From CAIVVT01 sp052145115 (lineage in GTDB: Bacteria; Acidobacteriota; Terriglobia; Bryobacterales; Bryobacteraceae), in contig JBKQPG010000039.1 of the NCBI GenBank assembly GCA_052145115.1, positions 56,820-120,819 on the forward strand: a stretch of DNA of 64,000 nt. The letters run 5' to 3'. Below the pieces are notes generated by a model, which was given only the letters and a program-made list of their open reading frames with translations, was not told the origin of the DNA and did no database searches. This document shows, in pieces, positions 52,176 through 60,670 of this stretch; position 1 is the first letter of the stretch; each line of letters opens with the position of its first letter. Position numbers and translations under genes: made by a program.

Positions 52176-54113
52176 ATGTTTGACCTTTTCCGCAGCCGAG
52201 AGAAGAACGTCCGCTGGCTGCTCGGCATTCTGCTGGGTGTCGTGGCCCTTTCGATGGTGGTCACGCTCGTCCCCAACTACAGCGGCCTGAGCCGCGGCGC
52301 CAGCGTGGACCAGACCACCATCGCCGAAATCGGCGAGGAGACCGTCACCACCGCGCAGGTGCGCCAGTTGCTTACCCAAGCCACGCGCTCGGGCATGATC
52401 CCGCATGGTTTGGAGTCGGTCTACGCGCCCCACTTCGTGCAGCAGCTGATCGCTGAGCGCGCCATCGCCCATGAGGCCCGGCGGCTGGGCATGTCGGTGA
52501 GCGAGGATCAGCTCGCGACGGAGATCCAGGCCCAGATCCCGCAGCTTTTCCAGGGCGGCAAGTTCGCCGGCGCCGAGATCTATGCGACCTACCTGCAGCA
52601 GATCAACAAGACGATCCCCGAGTTCGAGAGCGACTTGAGGAATTTCATCTTCTCACAGGTGCTGGAGAGCCTGGTCCTGGAAGGGATCGTCGTCACGCCG
52701 GCCCAGTTGGAGGCGGAGTTCCGCAAGCACAACGAGAAGATCCGCGTCTCCTATTTCCACCTCACGCCCGATAAGCTCAAGGTCCAGGTCAGCATGTCGC
52801 CGGAGGAGCTGCAAGCCTACTTCAAGGTGAACCGCCAGAGTTACACGATCCCCGAAAAGCGCGACCTGCTGTATTTCCTCATCGACGAGGCCAAAGTGGC
52901 CGCCGGGAGCGTGGTGCCGGAGAGCGAGCTGCGCCGGGCCTACGACCAACAGCGCGAGCGCTTCCGGATTCCCGCGCGGGCCCATGTGGTGCATATCCTG
53001 CTCAAGACCGCCGACAAGTCGCCGAGCGACGTCCAGGCCCTGCGCAAGCGCATGGACGAGGTGCTGAAACAGGCCCGCGGCGGGGCCGATTTCGCAGCCC
53101 TGGCGCGCAAGAATTCCGAGGATACGGTTTCGGCCGCGAAGGGCGGCGACATCGGCTGGATCACGCGCGGCCAGACCGTGCCGGAGTTCGAAAAGGCGGC
53201 CTTCAGCCTGAAGCCGGGTCAGATCAGCGACGTCATCACCACCACCTACGGCTTCCATATCCTGCGCGTGGAGCAGCGCCAGGAGGCGCACATGCAAACC
53301 TTCGACGAGGTGCGCAACGACCTGCAGAAGGAACTGAGCCAGTCCATCGTCATCGACAAAATGCAGACTCTCGGCGACCAGCTCCACACGGCGCTGACGC
53401 ACTCCGCCGCCGATGCGGAAAAGCTCGCCGCGGCTAACGGCATCCGGGCGCTCCGTGCGGAGAAAGCCGGCCCCGGCGACGTGTTGCCCGAGATCGGCGC
53501 CAGCCAGCCGTTCAACGATGCGATCTCCGGATTGCCGAAGGGCGGCGTCACACAGCCCTTCTCACTGACTCCGACGCAGTTGGTCGTGGCGCAGGTGGCG
53601 AACATCTATCCCCAACGGCCGGCCGAACTGGCCGAGGTGCGGGAGCAGGTGCAACGCGCATTGTTGCAGCAGAAGACCATCCGGCTGCTGGGCGAGAAAG
53701 CGCAGGCCATCGAGCACCAGCTGGAGAGCGGTCAGGAGTTCGCGGCGGTGGCCAAGAGCCTGGGCGCGGAGGTGAAGACGACTTCCACGCCGTTCGGGCG
53801 CGACGGCGCCGTGGAAGGCCTCGGCCCGGCCAGACAGATCGAAGTCGCCTTCACCAAACGGGTGGGCGAATTCCTCGGCCCCGTCAACCTGCCCGACGGA
53901 ACGTTCTTCTTCAAGGTGGCGGAGAAGATCGAACCGGACATGAGCCAGTTTCCAGCCCAGCGCGAACGCATTCTGAAATCGGTGAAGGGCGCCATCGCGG
54001 ACGACCGGCGCGAGCTTTTCATGGACGGCCTGGTCGATGCCATGTCCAAGGCCAAGATCATCAAGATTCACGAAGACAATATCAAGCGGATGCTGGCCGT
54101 CTACGGCAGCTAG
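52176..54113 (+). CDS. PpiD/SurA-like periplasmic peptidyl-prolyl isomerase
   Basis: 645 residues. A short cytoplasmic start and one membrane anchor (WLLGILLGVVALSMVVTLVP) are followed by a SurA-N-like helical domain. A parvulin rotamase domain (about 268-365: AHVVHILLKTAD, GGDIGWITRGQTVPEFEKAAF, YGFHILRVEQRQEAH) comes next, then a degenerate second parvulin-like region. This is the PpiD layout: an inner-membrane-anchored chaperone helping exported proteins fold. The long C-terminal region is rich in Gln/Lys helices. It is followed 3 nt later by dedA. Confidence 0.9.
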   Translation: MFDLFRSREKNVRWLLGILLGVVALSMVVTLVPNYSGLSRGASVDQTTIAEIGEETVTTAQVRQLLTQATRSGMIPHGLESVYAPHFVQQLIAERAIAHEARRLGMSVSEDQLATEIQAQIPQLFQGGKFAGAEIYATYLQQINKTIPEFESDLRNFIFSQVLESLVLEGIVVTPAQLEAEFRKHNEKIRVSYFHLTPDKLKVQVSMSPEELQAYFKVNRQSYTIPEKRDLLYFLIDEAKVAAGSVVPESELRRAYDQQRERFRIPARAHVVHILLKTADKSPSDVQALRKRMDEVLKQARGGADFAALARKNSEDTVSAAKGGDIGWITRGQTVPEFEKAAFSLKPGQISDVITTTYGFHILRVEQRQEAHMQTFDEVRNDLQKELSQSIVIDKMQTLGDQLHTALTHSAADAEKLAAANGIRALRAEKAGPGDVLPEIGASQPFNDAISGLPKGGVTQPFSLTPTQLVVAQVANIYPQRPAELAEVREQVQRALLQQKTIRLLGEKAQAIEHQLESGQEFAAVAKSLGAEVKTTSTPFGRDGAVEGLGPARQIEVAFTKRVGEFLGPVNLPDGTFFFKVAEKIEPDMSQFPAQRERILKSVKGAIADDRRELFMDGLVDAMSKAKIIKIHEDNIKRMLAVYGS

Positions 54114-54116
54114 ACG

Positions 54117-54785
54117 ATGCTGGCGGCGCTGCTCGATTTCCTGAAGTCGCTGACCGACCCGCAGCGGCTGATCCATCTTCTCTCGACCGTCTTTACGGGC
54201 TGGTGGGGCTACCTGCTGCTGTGCGGCATTGTCTTCTCGGAGACCGGGCTGCTGGTGGGTTTTTTCCTCCCCGGCGATTCGCTGCTGTTCACGGTCGGCG
54301 TGGTCACCGGCGCCGGGCGGCTCTCCATCTTCGCCATCATCCCGGCGCTGACGCTGGCCGCGCTGTGCGGCAACGGGATGGGCTACACGCTGGGGCGATT
54401 CGTGGGCGTGGAGCTGTTCAGGAATCCCGATTCGCGGCTGTTCCGCCGCGAGCATCTGGAACGAACACAGCACTTCTATGACCGCCACGGCGGCAAGATC
54501 CTGATCTACGCCCAGTTCATGCCCATCGTCCGCACCTACGCCGCGTTTGTCGCCGGCGTGGCGCGCATGGGTTATGGGCGCTTCTTCTCGTTCAATGTGA
54601 TCGGCAGCATCGGCTGGGTGTTCACGATGACCCTGCTGGGCTATACCCTGGGCGGCATTCCGCTGGTGCGGGCGCACTTCGAGAAGGTCGTGATCCTGAT
54701 CATCCTCATCTCGCTGATGCCGGTCTTCCTGGAAGTAGTCAAGCACCGCCTCCGGGCCCGCCAGGGTCCCGCCGCCGGGGACTAG
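54117..54785 (+). CDS. DedA-family membrane protein
   Basis: 222 residues with several membrane segments. The DedA/SNARE-associated motifs FFLPGDSLLFTVG and HGGKILIYAQFMPIVRTYAAFVAGVARM (the R-x-x-P/R motif region) are clear. DedA proteins flip undecaprenyl phosphate or phospholipids and depend on the proton-motive force. It starts 3 nt after the PpiD-like gene, so they are expressed together. Confidence 0.93.
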   Translation: MLAALLDFLKSLTDPQRLIHLLSTVFTGWWGYLLLCGIVFSETGLLVGFFLPGDSLLFTVGVVTGAGRLSIFAIIPALTLAALCGNGMGYTLGRFVGVELFRNPDSRLFRREHLERTQHFYDRHGGKILIYAQFMPIVRTYAAFVAGVARMGYGRFFSFNVIGSIGWVFTMTLLGYTLGGIPLVRAHFEKVVILIILISLMPVFLEVVKHRLRARQGPAAGD

Positions 54786-54894
54786 CCCTTCCTGGGACGG
54801 TTGGCCCGGAGCGATGACACATACTAGCGCCCGAATTGTGAGCTTTGATCATCTTGCAACCGAAGCGGCGAGCCGCCGTCGATGGCTCCGTGGC

Positions 54895-56202
54895 CTACGG
54901 TTTGGGCGCCGCCGGCAGCGGCAGGCTCATGGACTGCTCCTGCATCTGCTTCAGCGTGTCGATGGTCTGTGAGCCCGCGCCATCGTTGATCATCTCCAGC
55001 AGATTGTTGTCTGTCAGGCGCTCGGTCAACTGGCACTCCTGCAGGTGCTGGGCGGTCTGCTTGTCGGGGGTCTTGGCCTCGATGGCGGAGTGGACGTACT
55101 GCTTGAGCTGGGCGACGGTCAGCGACGTCCGGCCGGGCGGCGCCGGGCTGGCGGAGGCCGCGGCATCGGTGTCGTACTTGATCAAGGTCTCGGCGCTGTA
55201 CTTGCTGTAGCTGCGGAACTCGACCTCGTTCTTGCTGGTGGCGCGGCTGTCGCGCATGATCATCTCCGAGCTCGCCGGAAGCAGGAACTTCTGGCCGGAG
55301 ATGTTCTGGTATTCGTAGTCCAGCGAGGTCTGCGCGGCGTGGATCGGGAAGGTGGCTGGAATGCCCTCGGCTTCCAGCGTCAGCCGGATCACGACCGGCG
55401 CGTCGCGCTCGATGTAGATCAGCCCGTGGTAGGCCGGCCGGTAGGTCTGGGCGCCGTGCTCGTAGTCGATGGTCCAGCGCGAATTCTCCTTGTCGACGTG
55501 GTAGCCGTAGACGTAGCTGACGTGGCCGTTCCACTTGCCCCAGCGCTCGAAATGGAACTCGGTCGCGGTTTGGGGTTCGAAGATCTCCCGCATCATGGTG
55601 CCGAATTCGCCGCTCGAGATGGCTCCGCCGAGCATCTCGCGGGATTTCGGAGTCACGGGCGAATCGCCGTTGACGGAGATGAACTTGTAGTCCTCATGCT
55701 GCTCGAAGTAGCTGAGGCGCTCGGCGATGGTGCTGTACTGGTGGAAATCGCCGCTGCCGGTGCGATCGTAAAGCCGGCGGGTGTACTGCAGACAGATGAA
55801 GTCCGGCAGCTTCTTCGTGTAGGACAGCGCCACCTCGCGCGCCTCTTCGATGATGCGCTCCTGGTCCTTCAGCGCGGGCGCGGGCGGCGGGGGCTTGACG
55901 GCTCTGGCCGGCTTGGCCTCTTCCGGCGGTTCGGCCGGCGGGGCCAGCCGCTTGGACTGATCCGCCAACTGCTTCAGGGCTTCGGCGGTCTCGGTGCCGG
56001 GCGCTTCGTTGATCAGCGCCAGCAGGTCGCGGTCGCTCAACTGTTCGGTCAGCTTGGACAGCTTGATGTAGCGGGCCACCTGCTTGTCGGGGTATTTCCG
56101 CTGGAACGAGGAGTGGATGAACTGCTTCAATTGGTCGACGGTCATCGACATCTGGCCGGCGGCCGACCAGACCAAGACCAGCGCCAGAATCAGAGCTCTC
56201 AT
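54895..56202 (-). CDS. Exported protein with a duplicated ~66-residue domain at both ends
   Basis: 435 residues, no family I can name. After a signal peptide (ALILALVLVWSAAG), residues 20-86 (MTVDQLKQFIHSSFQ, then LTEQLSDRDLLALI) are repeated at 361-426 (LTVAQLKQYVHSAIE, then LTERLTDNNLLEMI). Between them lies a Pro-rich linker (about 87-112) and a beta-rich core with LPDFICLQYTRRLYD and FHFERWGKWNGHVSYVYGYHVD, like acidobacterial proteins of unknown function. It starts 4 nt after the SGNH hydrolase gene, so the two form an operon. Confidence 0.75.
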   Translation of the reverse strand: MRALILALVLVWSAAGQMSMTVDQLKQFIHSSFQRKYPDKQVARYIKLSKLTEQLSDRDLLALINEAPGTETAEALKQLADQSKRLAPPAEPPEEAKPARAVKPPPPAPALKDQERIIEEAREVALSYTKKLPDFICLQYTRRLYDRTGSGDFHQYSTIAERLSYFEQHEDYKFISVNGDSPVTPKSREMLGGAISSGEFGTMMREIFEPQTATEFHFERWGKWNGHVSYVYGYHVDKENSRWTIDYEHGAQTYRPAYHGLIYIERDAPVVIRLTLEAEGIPATFPIHAAQTSLDYEYQNISGQKFLLPASSEMIMRDSRATSKNEVEFRSYSKYSAETLIKYDTDAAASASPAPPGRTSLTVAQLKQYVHSAIEAKTPDKQTAQHLQECQLTERLTDNNLLEMINDGAGSQTIDTLKQMQEQSMSLPLPAAPKP

Positions 56203-56206
56203 GACC

Positions 56207-57298
56207 TTAGAATAGACGCAGCCGGCGCTTCTCGGGTTTTGCCGGAGGGGCCGGTCCGAGGGCTTTTTCGATGGCCGCCAGGGCCAGCGGGGCCATGACG
56301 CGATAGCCCGCCGGGTTGGGGTGCAGTCCGTCGTCGGAATACTCCTTGGTGAGATTGAGGCGCACGTCGAGCATGGGCTGGTAGTAGTTGAGGAAGACGT
56401 AGCCGCGTTTCTGGCACAAGGCCATGATCCAGTCGTCGAGCGCGCGGATCACCTGCGGCGAGCGCCGCCGGGTCTGATCATAGGCCGGACTGGACGGGGC
56501 GTAGTAATCGTGCACCGGCAGGACTGAGGCCAGAATGACCTTGACGTGGTAGTGGTCAGCCAGGTCGGCCATCATGGTGAGGTTGTTGCCGATGGTCACG
56601 ATGTCGACGCCGCGCGCGATGTCGTTGGTTCCGGCCAGCATCAGGACCGCGGCCGGATGGAGGTTGACGACATCGCTCAGGAAACGGCCGAGCATCTGGC
56701 CGGTAATCTGCCCGCTGATGCCGCGATTGATGAAATCCTGGTCGGGGAAGTACTCGTTCAGGCGCCAGGCGTCGGTGATGGAGTCGCCCAGGAAGACGAC
56801 GCGCGGGTGGCCGGCGCGCAGCGGCGGGAGCTTGAGATTGTCGTCGGCATAGCGCTTGACCTGGTCGCGATCGGGATTGCGCAGGTCCAACTGGATCTCG
56901 TCGAGCTGCGACTGGAAGTAGACCTCGGTGGTGTGCAGGATCTCGCGCAGCTCGGCCAGTTGGCGGCGCGACTCCTCGGGGAACGGGACGGGCTTGGGCA
57001 GGGCGTCGGCCAGCAGCAGGAAGGCGCGTAGAGACGAGAGCCAGCGGTACTGGAGCGGCGGATTGCGGAAGCCGAGGAACTTCAGGCTTTCGAGCGTCAG
57101 GCGCGAGGTCTCGACAATCGGCCGGCCGGCGCGCGTCAGGTCGGGCACGAAGACGCCGCCGGACTCCATCAACTGCAGCGTGCGCTCGTACATCTTCAGC
57201 ACCTGGGCGTCGCTCAAATGGGCGCCATCGGGCGCCTGCGCGCGCGCGCCGGCGAGCGCCAGCAGGGACAGCAATGCGACCTTCAGCCAACTGGTCAT
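56207..57298 (-). CDS. Exported SGNH/GDSL-family hydrolase
   Basis: 363 residues. The signal peptide MTSWLKVALLSLLALAGARA precedes a helical N-terminal extension of about 140 residues. The SGNH core has block I VVFLGDSITDAW (Ser173), block II RGISGQ, block III LAGTNDIARG (Asn225) and block V DGLHPNPAGY (Asp323, His326). It is probably an esterase or acetylhydrolase acting on glycans or lipids outside the cytoplasm. GAGGAG selects the ATG at 57298. It precedes the duplicated-domain protein by 4 nt. Confidence 0.9.
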   Translation of the reverse strand: MTSWLKVALLSLLALAGARAQAPDGAHLSDAQVLKMYERTLQLMESGGVFVPDLTRAGRPIVETSRLTLESLKFLGFRNPPLQYRWLSSLRAFLLLADALPKPVPFPEESRRQLAELREILHTTEVYFQSQLDEIQLDLRNPDRDQVKRYADDNLKLPPLRAGHPRVVFLGDSITDAWRLNEYFPDQDFINRGISGQITGQMLGRFLSDVVNLHPAAVLMLAGTNDIARGVDIVTIGNNLTMMADLADHYHVKVILASVLPVHDYYAPSSPAYDQTRRRSPQVIRALDDWIMALCQKRGYVFLNYYQPMLDVRLNLTKEYSDDGLHPNPAGYRVMAPLALAAIEKALGPAPPAKPEKRRLRLF

Positions 57299-57343
57299 GG
57301 CACTCCTCAACTCAGTTCCTTTCCACCGCCGCAGGCGGGGGTC

Positions 57344-58087
57344 TCAATTCCGATCCACCTTCTCCAGTTGCAGCGTGATGGTGCCGACGTAGAAGGGCAA
57401 CTGGATCTTCAACTGGATGGGCAGGCGGCGCTCGTCATCGGTAATCCAGACGAACAGGCGGCCCTTGCGGCCGTAAAAGGCGCCGCTGAAAACGAAGGCC
57501 TCGTAGCGCGTGGAGGGGAACTCCCCCAGCGGGGTCCGGACGGTCTCCTTTTCCTGCGCTTCGACGCGGATATTCGCGGTCTTCCTGCCGTCCGAGATGG
57601 GAACCTCCCACGACGCGCCGGGCGCCAGGTGGCGGGCGCGCAGCAGGTTGAGACCGCCGGTCAGGTCCACGACGCAGCCCGGGATGTCACTCTCCTTCTG
57701 GGTGACGATGGCGCCGCGGACGACGTCCTTTTCGAGGTACGTCGCCTTGCGTTTCTGCGTATCGAAAGTGGAGTGGATATCGCGGCTGCGGCGGCCCTCG
57801 CGGACCTGGAAGTCCAGCGTCAGGTTGCAGCCCTGCTCATCACGCGCCACGGCGTAGTCGTCCTCGACGCGAAACAGCCGCGAGACCAGGCCGGCGCTGG
57901 TCAGTTTCATGTGGCTCTGGCGCAGGCCGGAGCTATGGAGCTCGACGTCCCCGGCGTGGATGAAGCGCCACTCCGCGCTGAAGTGCAGCACCTCGCTGGC
58001 GGGAACCGGGGCCTGGGCTCGCAACGTGCCGCCCGCCATGCATCCGGCCCCCATCAGCGCCGAGGCGAGCGCCGTGCGAAAAGTCAT
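57344..58087 (-). CDS. Exported DUF3108 protein
   Basis: 247 residues. A signal peptide (ALASALMGAGCMAGGTLRA) is followed by the DUF3108 fold: HFSAEWRFIHAGDVEL, the SRDIHSTFDTQKRKATY strand pair and RLFVWITDDERRLPIQLKIQ near the end. The family is predicted to be a periplasmic beta barrel-like lipid- or glycan-binding protein; no activity is established. The ATG at 58087 is chosen because the longer frame upstream runs into the divergent DUF3617 gene. Confidence 0.85.
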   Translation of the reverse strand: MTFRTALASALMGAGCMAGGTLRAQAPVPASEVLHFSAEWRFIHAGDVELHSSGLRQSHMKLTSAGLVSRLFRVEDDYAVARDEQGCNLTLDFQVREGRRSRDIHSTFDTQKRKATYLEKDVVRGAIVTQKESDIPGCVVDLTGGLNLLRARHLAPGASWEVPISDGRKTANIRVEAQEKETVRTPLGEFPSTRYEAFVFSGAFYGRKGRLFVWITDDERRLPIQLKIQLPFYVGTITLQLEKVDRN

Positions 58088-58267
58088 CCAACTCCAGTGT
58101 GGCAGAAGGCCGAAATGGGCAGCAAACAGGCCGCTCCGCGGCGGCGGCGCGGACCGCAAGTTTACAGCCGAGCGGCGGGTGTGCGATTCTGACCGCAGTG
58201 TAAGCGGGCCGGTAGAATGCGGATGAACTGCATTCGGAGGCGAAGAGAACGAGGAGTGGAACGAACG

Positions 58268-58789
58268 ATGAAAATCGGGATCCTGGTGGGCATCGGCGTG
58301 TTGGGTTGCGGGGCTGCCTGGGCGGCGGACAACGTCCGTCCATTGAACATCAAATTGGGCCAATGGGAGTCGAGAATTACGACGACCAAGACGGGTCCTC
58401 CGCCGATGTCTCCCGCAGCGCCGGAGAAGCTGACGCCCGAGCAGCGTACCAAGGCCGAGCAGGTGGTGAAATCGATGATGGCGCCGCAGACGCGCACCGC
58501 GAAGAACTGTCTCACCAGAGCGGATCTCCACAACTCATTCGGCGGTTTTGCCGAAAACGCGTCCTGCCAGCGGACCGTCGTGAGTTCGACCCCGAGCCAG
58601 CAGGAATTCAAGATCGAGTGCACGAACAAAGGGATCCTAACCACTGGAACCGTGCATTTCGATGCGATCGACCCCGAACACGTCAGCGGCAGGATCAACA
58701 TGACCATGGACCACAACGGCGAGCACCGGACCATGAACATGACGATCCTCGGCCGGTGGCTGGGCGAGGCTTGCCCCGTGGTTAGGTAA
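58268..58789 (+). CDS. Exported DUF3617 protein, first of tandem pair
   Basis: 173 residues. The signal peptide MKIGILVGIGVLGCGAAWA is followed by the DUF3617 pattern LNIKLGQWESRITTTKTG, AKNCLTRADLHNSF, QEFKIECTNKG and MTMDHNGEHRTMNM. Two pairs of Cys may form disulfides. Function unknown; the family is common in Acidobacteria and Proteobacteria envelopes. TAGAAT at 58213-58218 is a likely -10 and AGGAG is in the leader. A close paralogue follows. Confidence 0.85.
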   Translation: MKIGILVGIGVLGCGAAWAADNVRPLNIKLGQWESRITTTKTGPPPMSPAAPEKLTPEQRTKAEQVVKSMMAPQTRTAKNCLTRADLHNSFGGFAENASCQRTVVSSTPSQQEFKIECTNKGILTTGTVHFDAIDPEHVSGRINMTMDHNGEHRTMNMTILGRWLGEACPVVR

Positions 58790-58904
58790 CCGCGGGCGGC
58801 AATCCTGTTTGCAGCGGGACGCCGGCTGTGCGATTCTGGCGTGGGGCGAGAACCGGCCATGGGAGGCACCACGAGCCGGAATGCAGATGCACGGAGAACG
58901 AGCC

Positions 58905-59459
58905 ATGGAACTACCGCAAAGAGTCAGTGTCCTCGTGGGGATTGGCGTGTTGGGTTGCACGGCCGCATGGGCGCAGGGCGTGACGCCGCTGGACGTCAAG
59001 CTGGGCCAGTGGGAGACGACGGTCACGACGGTGAGGACCGGCACTCCGCCGATCCCGCCCGAATTGCTGGCTAAGATGTCGCCCGAGGATCAGGCCAAGC
59101 TGGAACAGCGGATGAAGGCCAGCCAGGGGCCGCAGACGCATGTTGCCAAGCGGTGCATCACGAAAGATGACCTGGCCAAATCATTCGGCGCCTATACCGA
59201 CAACCCGGCGTGCAAGCGGACCGTTGTCACCTCGACTTCGAGCCGGCAGGAGTTCCAGATCGAGTGCACGGACCGGGGCATGACATCGACCGGCACCGTG
59301 CGTCTCGAGGCGATCGACTCCGAACACGTCAGCGGCAAGACCAAAATGAGCACGTCCCGGGGCGGCCAGCCCATTACCGTGGACATGACCATCTCCGCGA
59401 AGTGGCTGGCCGCGGAGTGCCCCGCGAACCCCGCCATTCCGGCGAAGAAGCAGCCGTAA
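58905..59459 (+). CDS. Exported DUF3617 protein, second of tandem pair
   Basis: 184 residues, a paralogue of the preceding gene: VSVLVGIGVLGCTAAWA (signal), LDVKLGQWETTVTTVRTG, AKRCITKDDLAKSF and QEFQIECTDRGMTSTGTVRLEAID line up throughout. It has a short Pro/Lys C-terminal tail. The upstream blocks also match (GTGTGCGATTCTG before copy 1, CTGTGCGATTCTG before copy 2), so the duplication included regulatory DNA. Function unknown. Confidence 0.85.
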   Translation: MELPQRVSVLVGIGVLGCTAAWAQGVTPLDVKLGQWETTVTTVRTGTPPIPPELLAKMSPEDQAKLEQRMKASQGPQTHVAKRCITKDDLAKSFGAYTDNPACKRTVVTSTSSRQEFQIECTDRGMTSTGTVRLEAIDSEHVSGKTKMSTSRGGQPITVDMTISAKWLAAECPANPAIPAKKQP

Positions 59460-59474
59460 AGACGCGTGTCGTCT

Positions 59475-60566
59475 CTAGAGGGCGCGAAAGATGGGGATGA
59501 TCTCGATGATCAGAATGACGATGACGATCAGCTCCATCACGAATCCGCGGGCGTCGCGGAATTCGTTCACCATGAACTGGTAAAGCTCGTTGGCGGTGCG
59601 CAGCTTCTGATCCACCAGGTTGCGGTAATCGCCCGCGCCGACCTTGGCGGCGGCCAGGCGATAGGCGCGCGCGTAGAACATGTCGCTGAGGAACTTGATG
59701 GCGTTGTCGGCGCGCTCGGTCAGATGGACGATTTCCAGGCGCAGGCGGTTGAGCTGCGCCGCTTCGCGGGCCAGTCCCCAATGCGAGAAGAACGTGGCAC
59801 GCCGTTCCAGCGTGTCGTAGGCGTCGCGCAACAGCCTGGTCAGGATCTCGTCGTAACGCCGGTATTCGAGCAACTGTGTGTTGGCGTACTCCAGCAACTG
59901 GATGACGGGCGCGGCGCCTTCGATCGTATCGTAGACCAGCGCGGCGAGCCATCCGACCACCAGCAGGTCCGCGGGGTAGTAGGACATGCTGGAGGCCAGA
60001 ACTTCCTTCTGCTCGGCTTCGGACAACGCCAGGGCCTCGCCGCGGATGACCTGGGCGATCTCGCGGCCGTGCTGAGCGATCAACTGGGAAGCGGTCAGCG
60101 GGTTGCCGGCGGCGTCGCGGACTTCACTCAGGTGAACGACGTGATAGGCCTCGTCGAGCCACTGCGAATAGGGCTGGCGCAAAGCAGGCCCCAGTTTGTC
60201 TAAACGCCGGCGCACGATCTCGAGGGCCTGCTGCTCGATGTCGGCAGCGTCGATCCAGCGGCTGGATAGCGCAATCAACTCATCCCAGCCGCCCTCGAAG
60301 GGCTGTTCAAACTCCAGGCTGACGACGCCGTAGTCGAAATACCGCAAGCGGACCTCGGCGCGCCCGCCGCCGGCCAGGAGGATCGAATCGCAGCGCTCCT
60401 CCACCGGCGGGCGCTCGAAGCGCACGTACAGCGGAGCGGGTAATTTGAAGCCCGGCGAACGGGCCGGCGGCTCAACGCCGAGCAGGCTGCGCAACTGGGC
60501 GAGATCGGTCTCGTCGGCGACGTCGTAGAGCAGCAGCGTGCGGAACGAACCCTTACAGCTCACCAT
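59475..60566 (-). CDS. DUF155 (RMND1/YagE-like) membrane-anchored protein
   Basis: 363 residues. The conserved DUF155 body (VRLRYFDYGVVSLEFEQ; WLDEAYHVVHLSEV; a helical region LRLEIVHLTERADNAIKFLSDMFYARAYRLAAAKV) ends in a single C-terminal membrane segment (VMELIVIVILIIEIIPIF). The eukaryotic relatives RMND1/Sif2/Sif3 anchor or support mitochondrial translation; the bacterial role is unknown. It converges with the DUF3617 pair and is divergent from the GH13 gene. Confidence 0.88.
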   Translation of the reverse strand: MVSCKGSFRTLLLYDVADETDLAQLRSLLGVEPPARSPGFKLPAPLYVRFERPPVEERCDSILLAGGGRAEVRLRYFDYGVVSLEFEQPFEGGWDELIALSSRWIDAADIEQQALEIVRRRLDKLGPALRQPYSQWLDEAYHVVHLSEVRDAAGNPLTASQLIAQHGREIAQVIRGEALALSEAEQKEVLASSMSYYPADLLVVGWLAALVYDTIEGAAPVIQLLEYANTQLLEYRRYDEILTRLLRDAYDTLERRATFFSHWGLAREAAQLNRLRLEIVHLTERADNAIKFLSDMFYARAYRLAAAKVGAGDYRNLVDQKLRTANELYQFMVNEFRDARGFVMELIVIVILIIEIIPIFRAL

Positions 60567-60657
60567 CCTGAGCGTAGCTTACTCCTGCGGGGCGACGATC
60601 AGCGGGGACGAGACCCCGCCCGCTGCGGGCCGCTGTCCGTTGGCCCGCCGTCTCTAG

Positions 60658-60663
60658 TAGAAT
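60658..60663 (+). promoter_or_regulatory. -10 box TAGAAT before the GH13 gene
   Basis: TAGAAT ends 7 nt before the GTG at 60671; no ribosome-binding site is present, suggesting a leaderless transcript. Confidence 0.4.
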
Positions 60664-60670
60664 CCTCAAC

